In this document: positions 37,894 through 49,194 of the stretch, one piece after another
Position numbering within the stretch: position 1 is the stretch's first letter
Layout: every line of letters starts with the position of its first letter
NCBI GenBank assembly: GCA_911728455.2
Contig: OU452229.1
Location: forward strand, 14,294,076-14,358,075
Direction of reading: 5' to 3'
DNA length: 64,000 bases
Source of the DNA: Marthasterias glacialis
Lineage: Eukaryota > Echinodermata > Asteroidea > Forcipulatida > Asteriidae
Made by a program: the position numbers and the translations under genes
Notes under the pieces: model-generated
The model's database searches: none
What the model saw: only the letters and a program-made list of their open reading frames with translations
What the model was told of the DNA's origin: nothing

Positions 37894-38506
37894 CATTTCA
37901 TTTCGAGTTCCATGAATGACAGTCTCTATTATCATAAACCTTGATGGCTTAAATGCGGTTGATGTTTTGGCCCAAGTAAATACTTGTAGTATGAGCATGA
38001 CCATCTACATCCATGTCATCTTCATACTCGGTAGAAGCAAAAACAATGTACATACTTCAATTCCAAAAATAAACAAGAATGCATGAACCCCCCCTAAAAA
38101 AAGAGGTTGCCCGTTTCATTATTTTTTCTGGAATAAGACTAAGTAAGAGCTCTAATTTCTACCTCCATGGTAAGAGTAATTATGAACTCATAATTCCTTC
38201 ACGCAAACATAACACAATGTGATGAAGCGATGTTTTGGTCAACCTAATATTTATAAAAGGGTTAAATGTGTCAAATAAACTCACCGTTTTCTGTCATCTG
38301 GTTTGGAGCAAAATTTATAAATTATTTTTCATAACCAAGTCCAAGAGCAAACAGTGCATTAAAGGTCAAAGCGTCGTTGTGTAGGAAACTAGACATCTGT
38401 TTAGCGCCCTCAAGCGACGAAATGCAGTTAATATCCAGTGAAATCGTTATCGCCTTTGGCGGCTACAGCTAGCCTACGACAGGATCGCCGCGTCATCATG
38501 CGTTAA

Positions 38507-39066
38507 CCCTTTCAGGACCGGGGGCACATTGTACCCCCTACCGATTTTGTTTCCTGTAACTTTTTAACGCTTACTCCGATCACCGCGAAATTTTCTGACT
38601 TTTCCCAAAATATATATAGGATTGTATTGGCAAAAGCAAGTCTTGGTTGACAAATCTAAATTATTTTTTGGTCTGACAAGTAAGAAATTAGCATGTTGCA
38701 AATATTCTATAGTTAAAAAAATTGATAAAATTTGCATCCCCTAATTATAGGCTAAAAACACAAAATCCAAGATGGCCGCCACAAATTGCGGCCATTTTGA
38801 ATTCCCAAAAGCATTTAAAAAAACATTATGTTCAAAAAGTCTTAAAAACCACTAAAAACCTTAAAATCGTGTGACCCAGGTCAAACAAACGGTTGCCATG
38901 GCAACAGCTAACCACCGGTTTTCATTTATTTTTTTGCCAACATGACCCTAGATATATTTTGGGAAAGTTAGAAAATTTCGCGGTGATCAGACTAAGCGTT
39001 AAAAGGTTACAAGCCAAAATTTGGTAAGGGGGGGAGGCACATTGTTCCCCTTCTGCGGTACTGGGG
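38507..39066. mobile_element. piggyBac-like MITE with TTAA target duplications
   Basis: TTAA at 38503-38506 and 39067-39070 bounds a 560-bp element. Its inverted arms are about 115 bp and share ACCTTTTAACGCTTAGTCTG-like sequence, TGATCACCGCGAAATTTTCT and CCCAAAATATAT. The ends start CCCTTTCAGGACCGGGGGCA and, in reverse complement, CCCCAGTACCGCAGAAGGGG. It is non-autonomous. Confidence 0.75.
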
Positions 39067-39639
39067 TTAAAAACCTTTGCCCACCTCTAAATCATTACAT
39101 TATACCTTGTAGCCCCTTGTAGCCCCCTTTTTACTACACAAATGTAATACAGCTCCTCTCACTGGTGGATTGCACTGGTGTTGACTATAATAAAATAGAG
39201 GTAAACTGAAGGTAATTTGCCCTAAGGAAGGGGTGGGTGGGGATTGTGTGGGATGGGTGTATGGCTCCAGTTCTCTTTCAGAATGAATGCAGCTCACACC
39301 AATTAACATCTGGATATGCAGAATAAATTTAATGATTCTCTATTCCATTTAACCATTTAATAATCAGATGTGGATCGAAAAATTTAAGCAGTTTTGAAAA
39401 TGTAAAGATGTGCCAAATAGTGTATAAAACACGTAAAACAAAAAAGTATTGCAGTAATAAATATATATAAACAACATTCAGAAAATAATTTCAATAATTC
39501 TTTAAGGAATAACAAATATTAATATGTTTATCCTTTTTTCAATTGTTGTTTTGTTTCGGGCATCCCTGTTACGATCAATTTCCGTAAGCCAACACTGAAA
39601 AGTCACTAAATTGAATAAAGATCATCTAAAAACTTGACA

Positions 39640-42600
39640 TCATTCGCGAAGGAATCTGCGTCTTTGTGTGATCTGATTAGTCGCCCGTCTACGCCGAGCA
39701 ATTATGTGTCTGTAGTTTTCTCTCTGGCTCTGCCGTTCGGATGTTCGTTTTCTGTGCAGGTAATACATAACAGCGGCTGCAAGGAGACTAGTTACCGCTA
39801 TGAATACTGACACGCCTATTGTAAGGTAGAAGGCGGCGATGGAAACGAAAAGACCGGTTTTCGCCGGGTACCTGCTGTTGTTTATCAACCCCGTATCTCT
39901 TGCCAACACCGTCATAAGACTCAGTCTTGGCCTGTTCCTGTTGACTGTCTCCTTCAGTCTTCCCAACGTTTTCTGCGTTCTCAACCTCGTCCTCTTGCTC
40001 GTCACTACTTTCAGCCATGACGTCATTCTGATCAGGGGTCACCTCAGTACTTGGGGGATTTTCATTGTGGATTTCGACATCACCGGTGGGTTGTTCGTTT
40101 TCACTACTTCCAACCATGACGTCATTCTGATCGGGGGTCTTGTCGCTGCTTGTGTGATTTTTATTGTGGACTGCAACATCTTCATCACCATCAGCGGGTT
40201 GGTCGTCAACTTCCTCCGAGCTCTTACCGGCATCCTCCACGTCAACATTGCCCGAGGATTCAGAGTCTTTCCCGGCGGTTACAGTCTCGGGTTTCTGTGG
40301 GTTATTTTGATTGCTGAGAATGTCTGCAGCTTCTGCAATGGCAGCTTCGGCGTCTTCTAATAACGCAACTATATTTCCTGATTCTGAGATAAACAAAATT
40401 TAAAAGAAATTTAATCAAAACAAGTCACAAATTAACTGTTATTATTATGAACCGAATAATATACCAAGTTATAATTTTTATTTATTTATTTATTTATTAT
40501 TTTAATTTTTTGGGGGTGCGTTAATGGGGGACGTTGGAAATAAATAGTACATTCAGTCCCATCCTATAGTATTCAATACAATAAACACGCCATAACCAAC
40601 CAAATGAGGAGGTCACTTACTCGAGAAACAAAGAAACAGAGAAAGACGGTTTACACTTTTTTTACACCTTGAAAATGGTTTTTTTTCAGTTCAGCAAAGA
40701 AACTAATATTGATGCAGACAGTTTCAGACGCTTGACTCACCTTGCTGGTTGTCACCTTCATCTTTGTCGGTGCTTTGTGCGCCCTGGTTGTTTCCTTGGT
40801 TGACTCCATTCTGTGCGTTGGCTCCGTCTGATGCATTACTTTTAGACGGTACATAATTTTTTATCCCCGTTTGCAAATCTGGAAAAGGAAAAAAAAAAAA
40901 TTAACGCACCCAAAAATGCTCGGAGATCATTCCAAGAAAGCATTGAAAACAAACGTCGTGTAAAAGTGAAGAGCTTGGAACGTGTTTCTGATTTTGATTT
41001 ACAGGTTCAGTTGCCATTTTGTGCTCGATATGTGGCATGGCGTACCCCTTTTTGTTATGTCGTCATTGTGTTCTGGGAATCTCTTTTTTGTGGTGTGGGT
41101 GGGGGGGGGGGGGCTCCCTCTGCCACACATCGTATCAGGCATGGTAAATCAGTTGGACGGCGGCAGTATAGAGCACCAAAGAAGTCTTAAACTAATATGA
41201 ACGTATGTGAAATAAACATTATGAAAGAACATACATACGTGGTCATTACACAGTTTTCGTCATATTCCACGATTTTACTGATAATATTTTAAGAAATTGG
41301 TGGAATAACCAAGTAAAATTCTACACTGCAAAAACTGGGATGATAAAATTAATTGATTACCAATTGATTATCTTGGTATCTATTTGACAACACCGACAAG
41401 GTGTTAATTTTACCGACAGTAAAGCAGTGAGTATAACTAACACCATGTCGGTGTTGTCGCATAATTATAGAAATCAAGAAAATAAATTTAACGCCCCAGT
41501 TTATGCAGCGTTCCAGAATTGTACCATGTTGACTCAAAAACAATATTTAGCGTACCGTTGGATGAGTTACTTCCAGCAACCTGTGGCTGTCCGGTGATTT
41601 CACCAGCTTGCTCATTTTCAGCACTAGGTGAAAATAACATCGCCTCAATATCTTCTAGACGCTCGTAAAGATTGCGCTCTTCAAAAAGAAACAGAATATC
41701 AATCAATACATTAATACATTCCCATTTTTACTTGATGCATCACTGAAATTTGGTATAGAGTATATTCATAGCAATCCTGTCGGCTTTTCAATAAACACGT
41801 AATTTAATCACACTATTAATCACCGTGTTAAGTTTGTTAATCTTATGCGCGTATTAACTCTCAAATACAGTGCGCCACCAAGAGTTTGCCCTGGAGAGCC
41901 CTTCTTTTTGTTAGTTTTTGCTTTTCTTTTTTCTTTCAAGGATTTCATCATTTGAGCAATACTTTTTAACGTACCTGCTAGCATCAAATATTTCTATAAC
42001 GTGTCACCGCCAAAAGAACTTGACTGGCTTTTGCAATTTTCATGGATTACTTATTGTTTTATTGGGGTGCAAAATGGTATCATTTTTTTCACAATTATTT
42101 ATATGATTTTGGACCCCCTGCCCCCAGGCAACCTTATTAACTGTATTTGATGTACCGATACTGTAGCAAAAATCAACCCAAGCTGTTGCTAGAGTGTAAA
42201 CAGGATTTTGGAGGGATTCCAGGCTTTGCATTTCTGCCACGATATCAGCTAATTATTTGGCTTTACAAGATTAAATTAAATTACTCAACTCAAATCTTTT
42301 CTGTGGGTTGTGTATGATTGAATGCATGACATTCGTAAAACGGGAAATGTCATTTTTTTTTATAGGAAGTCTTCGAATTACATTTTGTCTACAAATATTT
42401 CAGTGTAATAACAATCATATGAAATATTATGAATATTGTGGTTTGGGTATAACAAAGTCAATCACATTTTCGATCTGCCAAACGATCTTCGACAGAATTT
42501 TAGACATCTCCTAAAAAACACCTCTGAAAACAAAATTTCAAAAACATGCACACCAAAAATACACTCACAAATTAAAGGCGGGAAAAATAATGATTATCTA

Positions 42601-45545
42601 CAAGTCGCCCGGGAATAGTCTTGGTACAATACATTCGCTAAAGAAAATTGTCCATATCATTAGCAATTAGATTTACTCTTTACCTAACTTGCAACAACAA
42701 TCATGTTGGTAAGTGATGACGTTTTGGAGCCAGAAGTGAAGTGTTACGAATGTGAACGAGTGTACATTATGTGTATACCATTTGTTCGCATTGCACTTCC
42801 GGCTCCAAAACGTTATCACTTACCAATAAGACACAGGCGAGGCCGGCTAAGAGCCTTTGAACACTGAGAGATTAAGCTTGGGGTGTGACCTACCATTCGT
42901 TTCAAGATTCATAATTCGATGTTCAAGAAGCAGCAGAGCTTTGTGCATGGAGTCCACCATGCTGCCAATATCTGAAAGGAAACCAATTGAATTATAGTCT
43001 CCCAACGTCAGGTATACATAATGATGCAAAACCGTTTTTACGGTAATTGTGTCTTACGATACGCATCTATCCTGGGCTGGATTTCACAAACACCGAGTTT
43101 CGTCTTAAGATATTAGATGTTAATATTGCCATACTAACGTAATGTGCCATCACACTTTGCTTATCGAGAGTGATCTTGAGATCGATCTTAGCCCTTTGTG
43201 AAATGGGCCTCTGCTTCCACTGAGTAAAGTGGAATTATTTTTCGTACTGAGAAAATGATTAATAAAGGATTCATCTAATCGTTTAGATGACGACATGAAA
43301 ATGTAGATTACTTTTCGGAATTAATAAATTCAGGAAAAGGATAAAGCTCCCAAAAGCTTCAATAACATTTTGACTGTAACAAAATACTATATGCACAACA
43401 AATGCAGAAAACATAAATTTTTTTTAAACTACTGTCAGTTAAATTTCTTTGAGAAAAATTATACGACCATTATGTCGGCTGAAATGCGTATCTTCAACAA
43501 ACCAGACATACCGTATGCTTCTCCTCCTGAATTTTCGACTGCTTCCTGTAAATTAATAAAACATTTGTGTTTGTTTATTTATTTCCATTTTTATTTGGAC
43601 AGCGTAGCCTTATCACTATTACAATTGCTATCCCTAAGGGCCCCAAAATAGAACGGTAAAATAGTCAATAGTTAGAGCAATGGGAGACTTTTCAGATGTT
43701 GGAGGGCGCCCCAGTCAGCGGCCCCTTTCTATTGTTCTCACCGATGAAAACAATAGAGGGTTTCACGTGACGTCACCAGAAACCTTTTTCTAATGCTGCA
43801 TGCACAAACAGGCAGACGACGCGCCAGCCGTTGAGTTTGTACATACGGCTGTACCCAACATGGCTGCAAAATGAACTTTTCCTGGGGTCACGCAACCTCT
43901 CTATAGAAAATGACCGCTCAGTGGCGCGCCCGCTAACATTTCATCAGGAAAAGCAAAATAATCTAAGCCAAAAAAGGTAGAAAGTACAGCAATTTAATTC
44001 ATACATGATAAAAAAGGGTAAACGTTTAAAATAGAAAACACATCGCAAAGCAATCTCAACAGGTTCAGTAGAATAAACAAAAAATGTTGTGTGTATATAT
44101 AAGCACAAGGAATACGCCACACCCACTGTATTAAAACCGGAGAGGCAAAACATTTAAAGAATTAAGTGATTTATAAAGGATTGGAATAGCATACCCGATT
44201 CAAATTCCTAGCATGCTTTAGAAGACAAAGGATGTAATGTCTGACAATAGGGAATGCCAACGCGTATTAGCGTGGACCATTCGGAGTCCTTCGAGTAGGA
44301 TTAAAGGGCTATGGTTGGGAACATCGAAAAATAAAAGAGAATTTTGAGCTAATAACTTTGTATCATACATCATACTAAATATTCGGATTTTGTACAATGC
44401 CGGCCGTAAGCGTAAAACAGAATGTGTCACAAAATATTTGTGTCAAAACACATTTTTCTGGACAAAAATCAGACTGAAATTAGGCCAAAGATGGCGCCAA
44501 CTGCAATTTATTAGAGTTCATTATTACAAGAAACTTCAATCTCATTCACCCAGATTAGGAATGCTTTTGATCATAATAAGTAAATAAAAGGCGGTCAACT
44601 GTTTCATTAGATAGGTTCTTACTTTGATTTGTTGAATCTAAACGGGCACACATTGTGAACGTGCAAACAATCTATGAAAAAACAAACACCCCCAAACAAA
44701 ACGTGTTTTTTTTCTTCTTAATTTCCGAATTGTTTGTTGTGGGCTACAGTTCACACAGTGGTTTGGATAATTATGTTTGTTGAAAACTGGAGGAAACAAG
44801 GAGAAAAAAGGCCAAATTCAACAGCCATTTTTCACTAACTACAAGCAAACACAATCATATCAGAGTAAATAAGATCTCTTTTTTTCACTCCCGAGTCCTA
44901 ATGAATGAAAAAACGGCGGTCGCACTGGCAATTTCGTCCAGAAGGTCGACGCAGAGCACTTGCGCACAAATTCACAATATTGCCCTGGCATTAAGAGTGC
45001 CGAATCCAATCGCCGTGTTGCCAAGCTCATTTTTACCAACAAATGATCTTATCAGGGCTGTCAAGGTTCATGAAAAATTGTGGTGAATTCAGCGGCGTAG
45101 CCAGGATTTGTTTTACTGGGGTGGGGCGGGGCAGGGCTTTGCTTTTTAGTGAGGGTGGTGCGGGGGGGGGGTATGAAATACATGTGTATTTGTTTGCCAT
45201 TGGGCACCTGGGGGGCTCTGGATATTTGTGGGGGCACGTCCCCCACCCACCCCCCGTGGCGACGCTATTGGAGGACTCAACATTTATTATTATTTTTTGG
45301 TAAAACGAACCGCGAATGTGTGCCCATTCCATAGACGTGGTTTTATTAAACAGGGAGGTCTTTTCAAAGGCGTATCCCTTGGATATCCAATGACCCAGCG
45401 TTGGGTCAAAATGCATGAGAATAGTTACCCGTGTCCTGTAGACAGAAGGAAAGCGTTTGACGGCTTTACGTGACTGAGAGTGTGTCAGGCAAACTGTTGC
45501 CAGCAGAAGACCGGCCAGAAAGAGCGAAGTGTGAGATCCAGCCAT
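39640..45545 (-). CDS. Unrecognised signal-peptide protein with optional membrane anchor
   Basis: Exons are 45545-45429, 43545-43512, 42971-42894, 41678-41556, 40878-40741 and one starting at 40383, all in phase. A 15-bp exon at 44637-44623 would also fit in phase. Residues 1 to about 23 are a signal peptide (FLAGLLLATVCLTHSQS). A short helical segment (MVDSMHKALLLLEHRIMNLE) and ERLEDIEAMLF follow, then acidic, Asn/Gln/Ser-rich sequence. Read straight on, the last exon stops at 39788. Using the strong donor after 40228 (GTAAGAG) or a weak one after 39910, with the acceptor before 39815, adds a membrane helix (VFIAVTSLLAAAVMYYL) and a basic tail, with the stop at 39640. I do not recognise the family. 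It is head to head with its paralogue at 46302, with which it shares exon sizes and phases. Receptor, ligand and matrix roles are all possible. Confidence 0.65.
41322..41520. mobile_element. Foldback element, CACTGCAAAAACTGGG ends
   Basis: Left CACTGCAAAAACTGGG and, in reverse complement, right CGCTGCATAAACTGGGGCG face each other, with inner inverted CAACACCGACA segments. A shorter relative lies at 46748-46826. Confidence 0.55.
42706..42832. mobile_element. Short foldback element, GGTAAGTGATGACGTTTTGG
   Basis: The left arm TTGGTAAGTGATGACGTTTT, then GGAGCCAGAAGTG, is mirrored by the reverse complement of the right arm TTGGTAAGTGATAACGTTTT, then GGAGCCGGAAGTG. It is about 127 bp and non-coding. 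Confidence 0.65.
43679..43915. mobile_element. Foldback-like element, GGGAGACTTTTC family
   Basis: It starts CAATGGGAGACTTTTCAGATG, identical to the inverted end near 11743. The far end carries GGTCACGCAACCTCTCTATAG, whose reverse complement resembles the ATAGACCGGTTGCGTGAC end at 32.67 kb. It may be a composite. Limits are uncertain. Confidence 0.35.
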
Positions 45546-46301
45546 TGTTGATGCTACCGGGGTGACTGCTTGGAGAAGACTGCTGGAACCACGCCGCGCC
45601 CCTGTCGTCCACGACGGGAGACACCGCTAGTCCTGAGCAAGAATCTGCATATTTAGTCATTGAAGCATAATGGTTCAGTGCGTCCACCGAACTTCCAAAG
45701 GAAAACAGAGAGAATCAAGCTGATCTGGATATTTTCTGTGTTGCTCTAGGCATTTTTTTTATCTGGATGGGTGCGGAATTAATGTTGACACCCCTAGCCC
45801 CTCCCTCTGCGGGTAACTTGAGCTACCAGTGTTTAAAATGGTATCTCCATTTGGAAACTATAGTGCCAAATTACGATCACATTTGAAAAGCTCCATTTGA
45901 ATTGCACTGGGAAAAGAATCAAATGAATATTATTTGCAAAAAAAAACCAATCTTTTTGTTAATTAATTTTCTAAAAGAATTGCGTGACCTAAACTCATAC
46001 GATAAATGAGGGCCAAACATTTTTACAAGAAATTTTACAAATTGTATTACAAATTTCTGACATTGGAATGAACTATTTTCAGTATTGAATGTCAATTGAC
46101 ATGGTAAGTCATTTGATTGTCAACCGTGTTTTAGCATCTACATCCCCGGTTTTAGTAAACAGTCAATGTATTTGGAGAGTCAAATCAATTCAAACGGAAA
46201 CAGTTGCTGTTTTGTTACGTAACACTGAATTTCAAGAATGTAACATTTTTCTTTTAGCTCAGGAAGTCAACGTTTCGGTACTGGAAAAAAAAGAAGCAAA
46301 A
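45546..46301. promoter_or_regulatory. Probable shared promoter interval of two divergent paralogues
   Basis: Only 756 bp separate the two start codons, so both promoters and 5' UTRs must lie here unless upstream exons exist elsewhere. No TATA box at a sensible position is evident. An open frame from 46089 runs into the plus-strand gene but lacks sense as protein. Confidence 0.45.
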
Positions 46302-48788
46302 ATGGCGCTGCCCTTGGTAATTGTTTTGCTCGTTTTCTGTGTTGCTCTACCAACAAGCAAATCTCTCCCAGTCGGAGTTCATGCAGGAGGTTATAGGGAT
46401 GGCGTACCTTTAAGTTTAGGAGTAAGTTGTTTTTCAACAGAATGATGTTATGAGGCATTTTTGAGGTCTACAAATTCCTCCTGAATTAAACCAACTCTAC
46501 GTGTACGCATTGGTGGCCGAGGGTGTAGGTGAGGTTCGGGGCCAGTGTGTTGGGGGGTAAGAGTGGAAGGGCGGGGTGCATTTTTGACGACATCGACACC
46601 GCATAAGGTGAATAACAAAATCCAAGTAAGAATAAACCATCAATGAAAAACGAATAACGAAATGCCATGCTTCAGGAACAACAAGACTTGGTTAAACGGA
46701 AAAAAATATATATAATTAAAAGTAATTTGAATCATTCATGCGGTGCACTGTAAAAACTGGGGTGTTGGTGTTGTCACATATAGATACCCAAGAGAATCAA
46801 TCTAACACCCCAGTTTTTGCTGTGTGGTAGAAACATGTCGATGAACCAGTGGCGTGTTAACTTGGGGGGGGGGGGGGCACGAGAGGGGGGGGGGGGGGGG
46901 GCACGTGCCCTCTAATTGATGACGAAGGTTATATTTTTGGTCATCACAAGTGAAAAAGTGCCGGTCGTGATACAGCATCTATTAGAAACAGTCCGACTGA
47001 GTGTTTCGATGCTTGTGCCTGTTAGTTCTAAATACCATTCTACAATTTTTCTCCTCTTTGTTTTGTTCTAACAGGCAACGGATGATGACGAAGTTCAAGT
47101 TGATGACAAAGGTTAGTGGTGTGAAAATATTATAAAACTGATGACAAAGGTAATGTGAAAATACTGTAAAAAAATAAATATGTGAAACATTGTCTGCGCC
47201 GGTCTATATCCAACGGAGGGAAAGTGTTAAAATTTAAAACTAAGCTATTTGAACCGAAACATAATATTTAACATTTGCAATGAACGTTTAAAATCCCTCC
47301 CAGATGTGTTCACAATCATTCCCGAGATGGAACAACTATTAATAACATTGGAAGTTGCAGCATCAAGACTTGAAAAGAACCGTAAGTGCATATTCTTTTC
47401 TGAAGTAAATTCTTTCTCCTTTACTTCAAATCGTGGACGTTACCAAGAATTCTTTATTTGAAAATACAAATCCTATACCAGGATTAAAATTGAATCACAG
47501 AACAGAGAACCAAAGCGGTTCCTCAAGCAGAAGGGGACAAAACCCACTCCGATTCAGAAAGAGTTGTTTTTTTTCAACTGAGAATACATTTATTATTAAA
47601 ACTTATATGAGTGGTTTCATGTTCCAGTTGTTGTTTTTATATTGTACTCCAGTATTCTGATGCAAAAAACCAACAAATATTTGCCGTTTAACTTATAAAC
47701 TCAGGCCAACGCAAAGCAATGTGTATTCTAAAAAACAAAACCTGAAAAATGCACGCTACCCTTTGCTTTCTAAACAGAGTGTAGCACACAGTTTACAAGA
47801 CCACTTCGTATACAATCATGACAATGTCAGTGAATATTCAAGTTCTTGGTTGAGGTACGCTTGTAATTATGGGCACAGAACCACAGGGGAAACAATTTAA
47901 AAAAAATCCCGCTCCTAGCTTCTTGGAGGGTTTTAAACCCACATCTTTGTATGATGAACTGCATTTTGTTTCAAACACTTTTAAACAGAACTCAATATGG
48001 ACTTGTTGCTGGATAGAATTGAACGAATCTTACACGGAAAAAATGGAGGGGCCTTCACCGGAGAGCCTGCTGACCAAGTTCAACACCAACTGGAGCCAAC
48101 AACACCGTCTGAACAGGTTGAGATCAACATGCACGGCCAAGATAAAACTGGGAATGAAGATGAAGCCGCATACACTGGTTCACATGAGTCTTCACTGATG
48201 ACCAACGCTACAGGTGTTGATACTGTACCTGACCACTCGGACCGAGATGGGATTGTCACTGTCAAGGACCTTGAGGTTGAGCAGACAAAGCCATCAACGT
48301 ATCCGGTCAAGGGTGACCAAGATGGTCTGGGACAGCAGCCGCAAGGACCTCCGTATCTACACCCCACAGCTCAATCACAGTCACATCATCAACAAGCGTT
48401 GTCGCATCCGCCTTCGACTCCGCCTCCTCCATCCCAGCAAGCGTATTCAGCCAAGCAGTCAAATCAGCTGCAACAGCAACTGCAAATAGCGCAGCAGCAA
48501 CATGTAGTGCCACTGCAGCAGCAGGTCGAGCAACCTCAGCAAAGGGAAGTTGGACACGAGCTGGATGAACTTGATGAAATAATCGACCTTGCCAGTGGAC
48601 TTGCAATTAGTCACCGTGCCGCTATAAAACGACCCGTCGCTATAAAACCACCAGCTGCATCGAGAGCGTTTGCAATGAGGCCAATCACGTGGGAAGCCAG
48701 ACGACATACGAGAATATCTCCAGACTTGGAAGATTTTGACCTAAATTTGATTGACCGAGGAGGACTTCCATGGTTACCAATACGATAG
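46302..48788 (+). CDS. Unrecognised secreted Gln/Pro-rich protein, 4 exons
   Basis: Exons are 46302-46421, 47075-47111, 47304-47381 and 47989-48788, all GT/AG and in phase, giving 344 residues. Residues 1-21 form a signal peptide (MALPLVIVLLVFCVALPTSK), and this decides the start over an upstream in-frame ATG at 46089. A short acidic segment (DDDEVQVDD), a helix (FTIIPEMEQLLITLEVAASR) and LLLDRIERILHG follow. The C-terminal half is Gln/Pro-rich and then basic, ending RGGLPWLPIR. There is no second hydrophobic helix, so the product is probably secreted. Exon 3 is 78 bp and phase 1-1, as in the minus-strand neighbour, and exons 1-2 agree in phase, showing common ancestry. I know no family for it; a lineage-restricted secreted or matrix protein is my best reading. 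Confidence 0.7.
46748..46826. mobile_element. Short foldback element, CACTGTAAAAACTGGGGTGTT
   Basis: CACTGTAAAAACTGGGGTGTT and AACACCCCAGTTTTTGCTGTG face each other within about 80 bp, in intron 1 of the secreted-protein gene. It resembles the ends of the 41322 element. Confidence 0.65.
46866..46908. repeat. Interrupted G-run
   Basis: Two runs of 12 or more G lie close together on the plus strand in intron 1 of the secreted-protein gene. They could fold as a G-quadruplex; they are also prone to length error in assembly. Confidence 0.7.
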
Positions 48789-48871
48789 TAAGGTGACACT
48801 TCAAGTCAGGAATATTGTTCAAGATTACAAAGATTAAGCAAAACTGTGACAAAATCTAACCTCAAGTATAA

Positions 48872-48920
48872 TTGGTGTGTATGTGTGTGTGTGTGTGTGT
48901 GTAGGGGGGGGGGGGGGGGC
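48872..48920. repeat. TG microsatellite followed by a G-run
   Basis: Alternating GT dinucleotides run to 48902 and are followed by a G-run, in the probable 3' UTR of the secreted-protein gene. Confidence 0.85.
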
Positions 48921-49183
48921 TTCTCGTATACTTTATGGTAGTATTGACACTTATCATCACCCGTACAGTAATACCAATCATGTGTGCCGTGTTTGAAGGC
49001 AAAATCACCGGAGGTGAAAACCAAATCTTAGGCGTGGATTTATTCTTTAAAGAGCCCTCATCCACCAATGTTTGTTAGTTTTATTGTCAAGCATTATTCT
49101 CTACATGTAGGTACTTTAAACAGGGGATTCAAAATTGAATCCTTCAGTATCTTGCTAGTCCAAATATCCTGATCTGACATTAA

Positions 49184-49194
49184 AATAAAATAAA
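49184..49194 (+). other. Candidate polyadenylation signals of the secreted-protein gene
   Basis: Two overlapping AATAAA hexamers (AATAAAATAAA) lie about 400 bp after the stop codon at 48788. They would give a 3' UTR of ordinary length. Confidence 0.4.

Noticed and set aside
39839..40360. 173-residue plus-strand frame with hydrophobic stretches
   Set aside because: It is the antisense of the acidic coding exon; antisense of Asp/Glu codons reads as Val/Phe/Leu.
45033..45428. Continuation of the 170-residue signal-peptide frame past 45429
   Set aside because: Beyond the GTAACT donor the frame enters low-complexity, Pro/Lys-rich sequence; splicing at 45429 restores phase and matches the paralogue's exon size.
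46089..46301. Upstream in-frame start of the secreted-protein gene
   Set aside because: The added segment would bury the signal peptide; the ATG at 46302 places it at the N-terminus.
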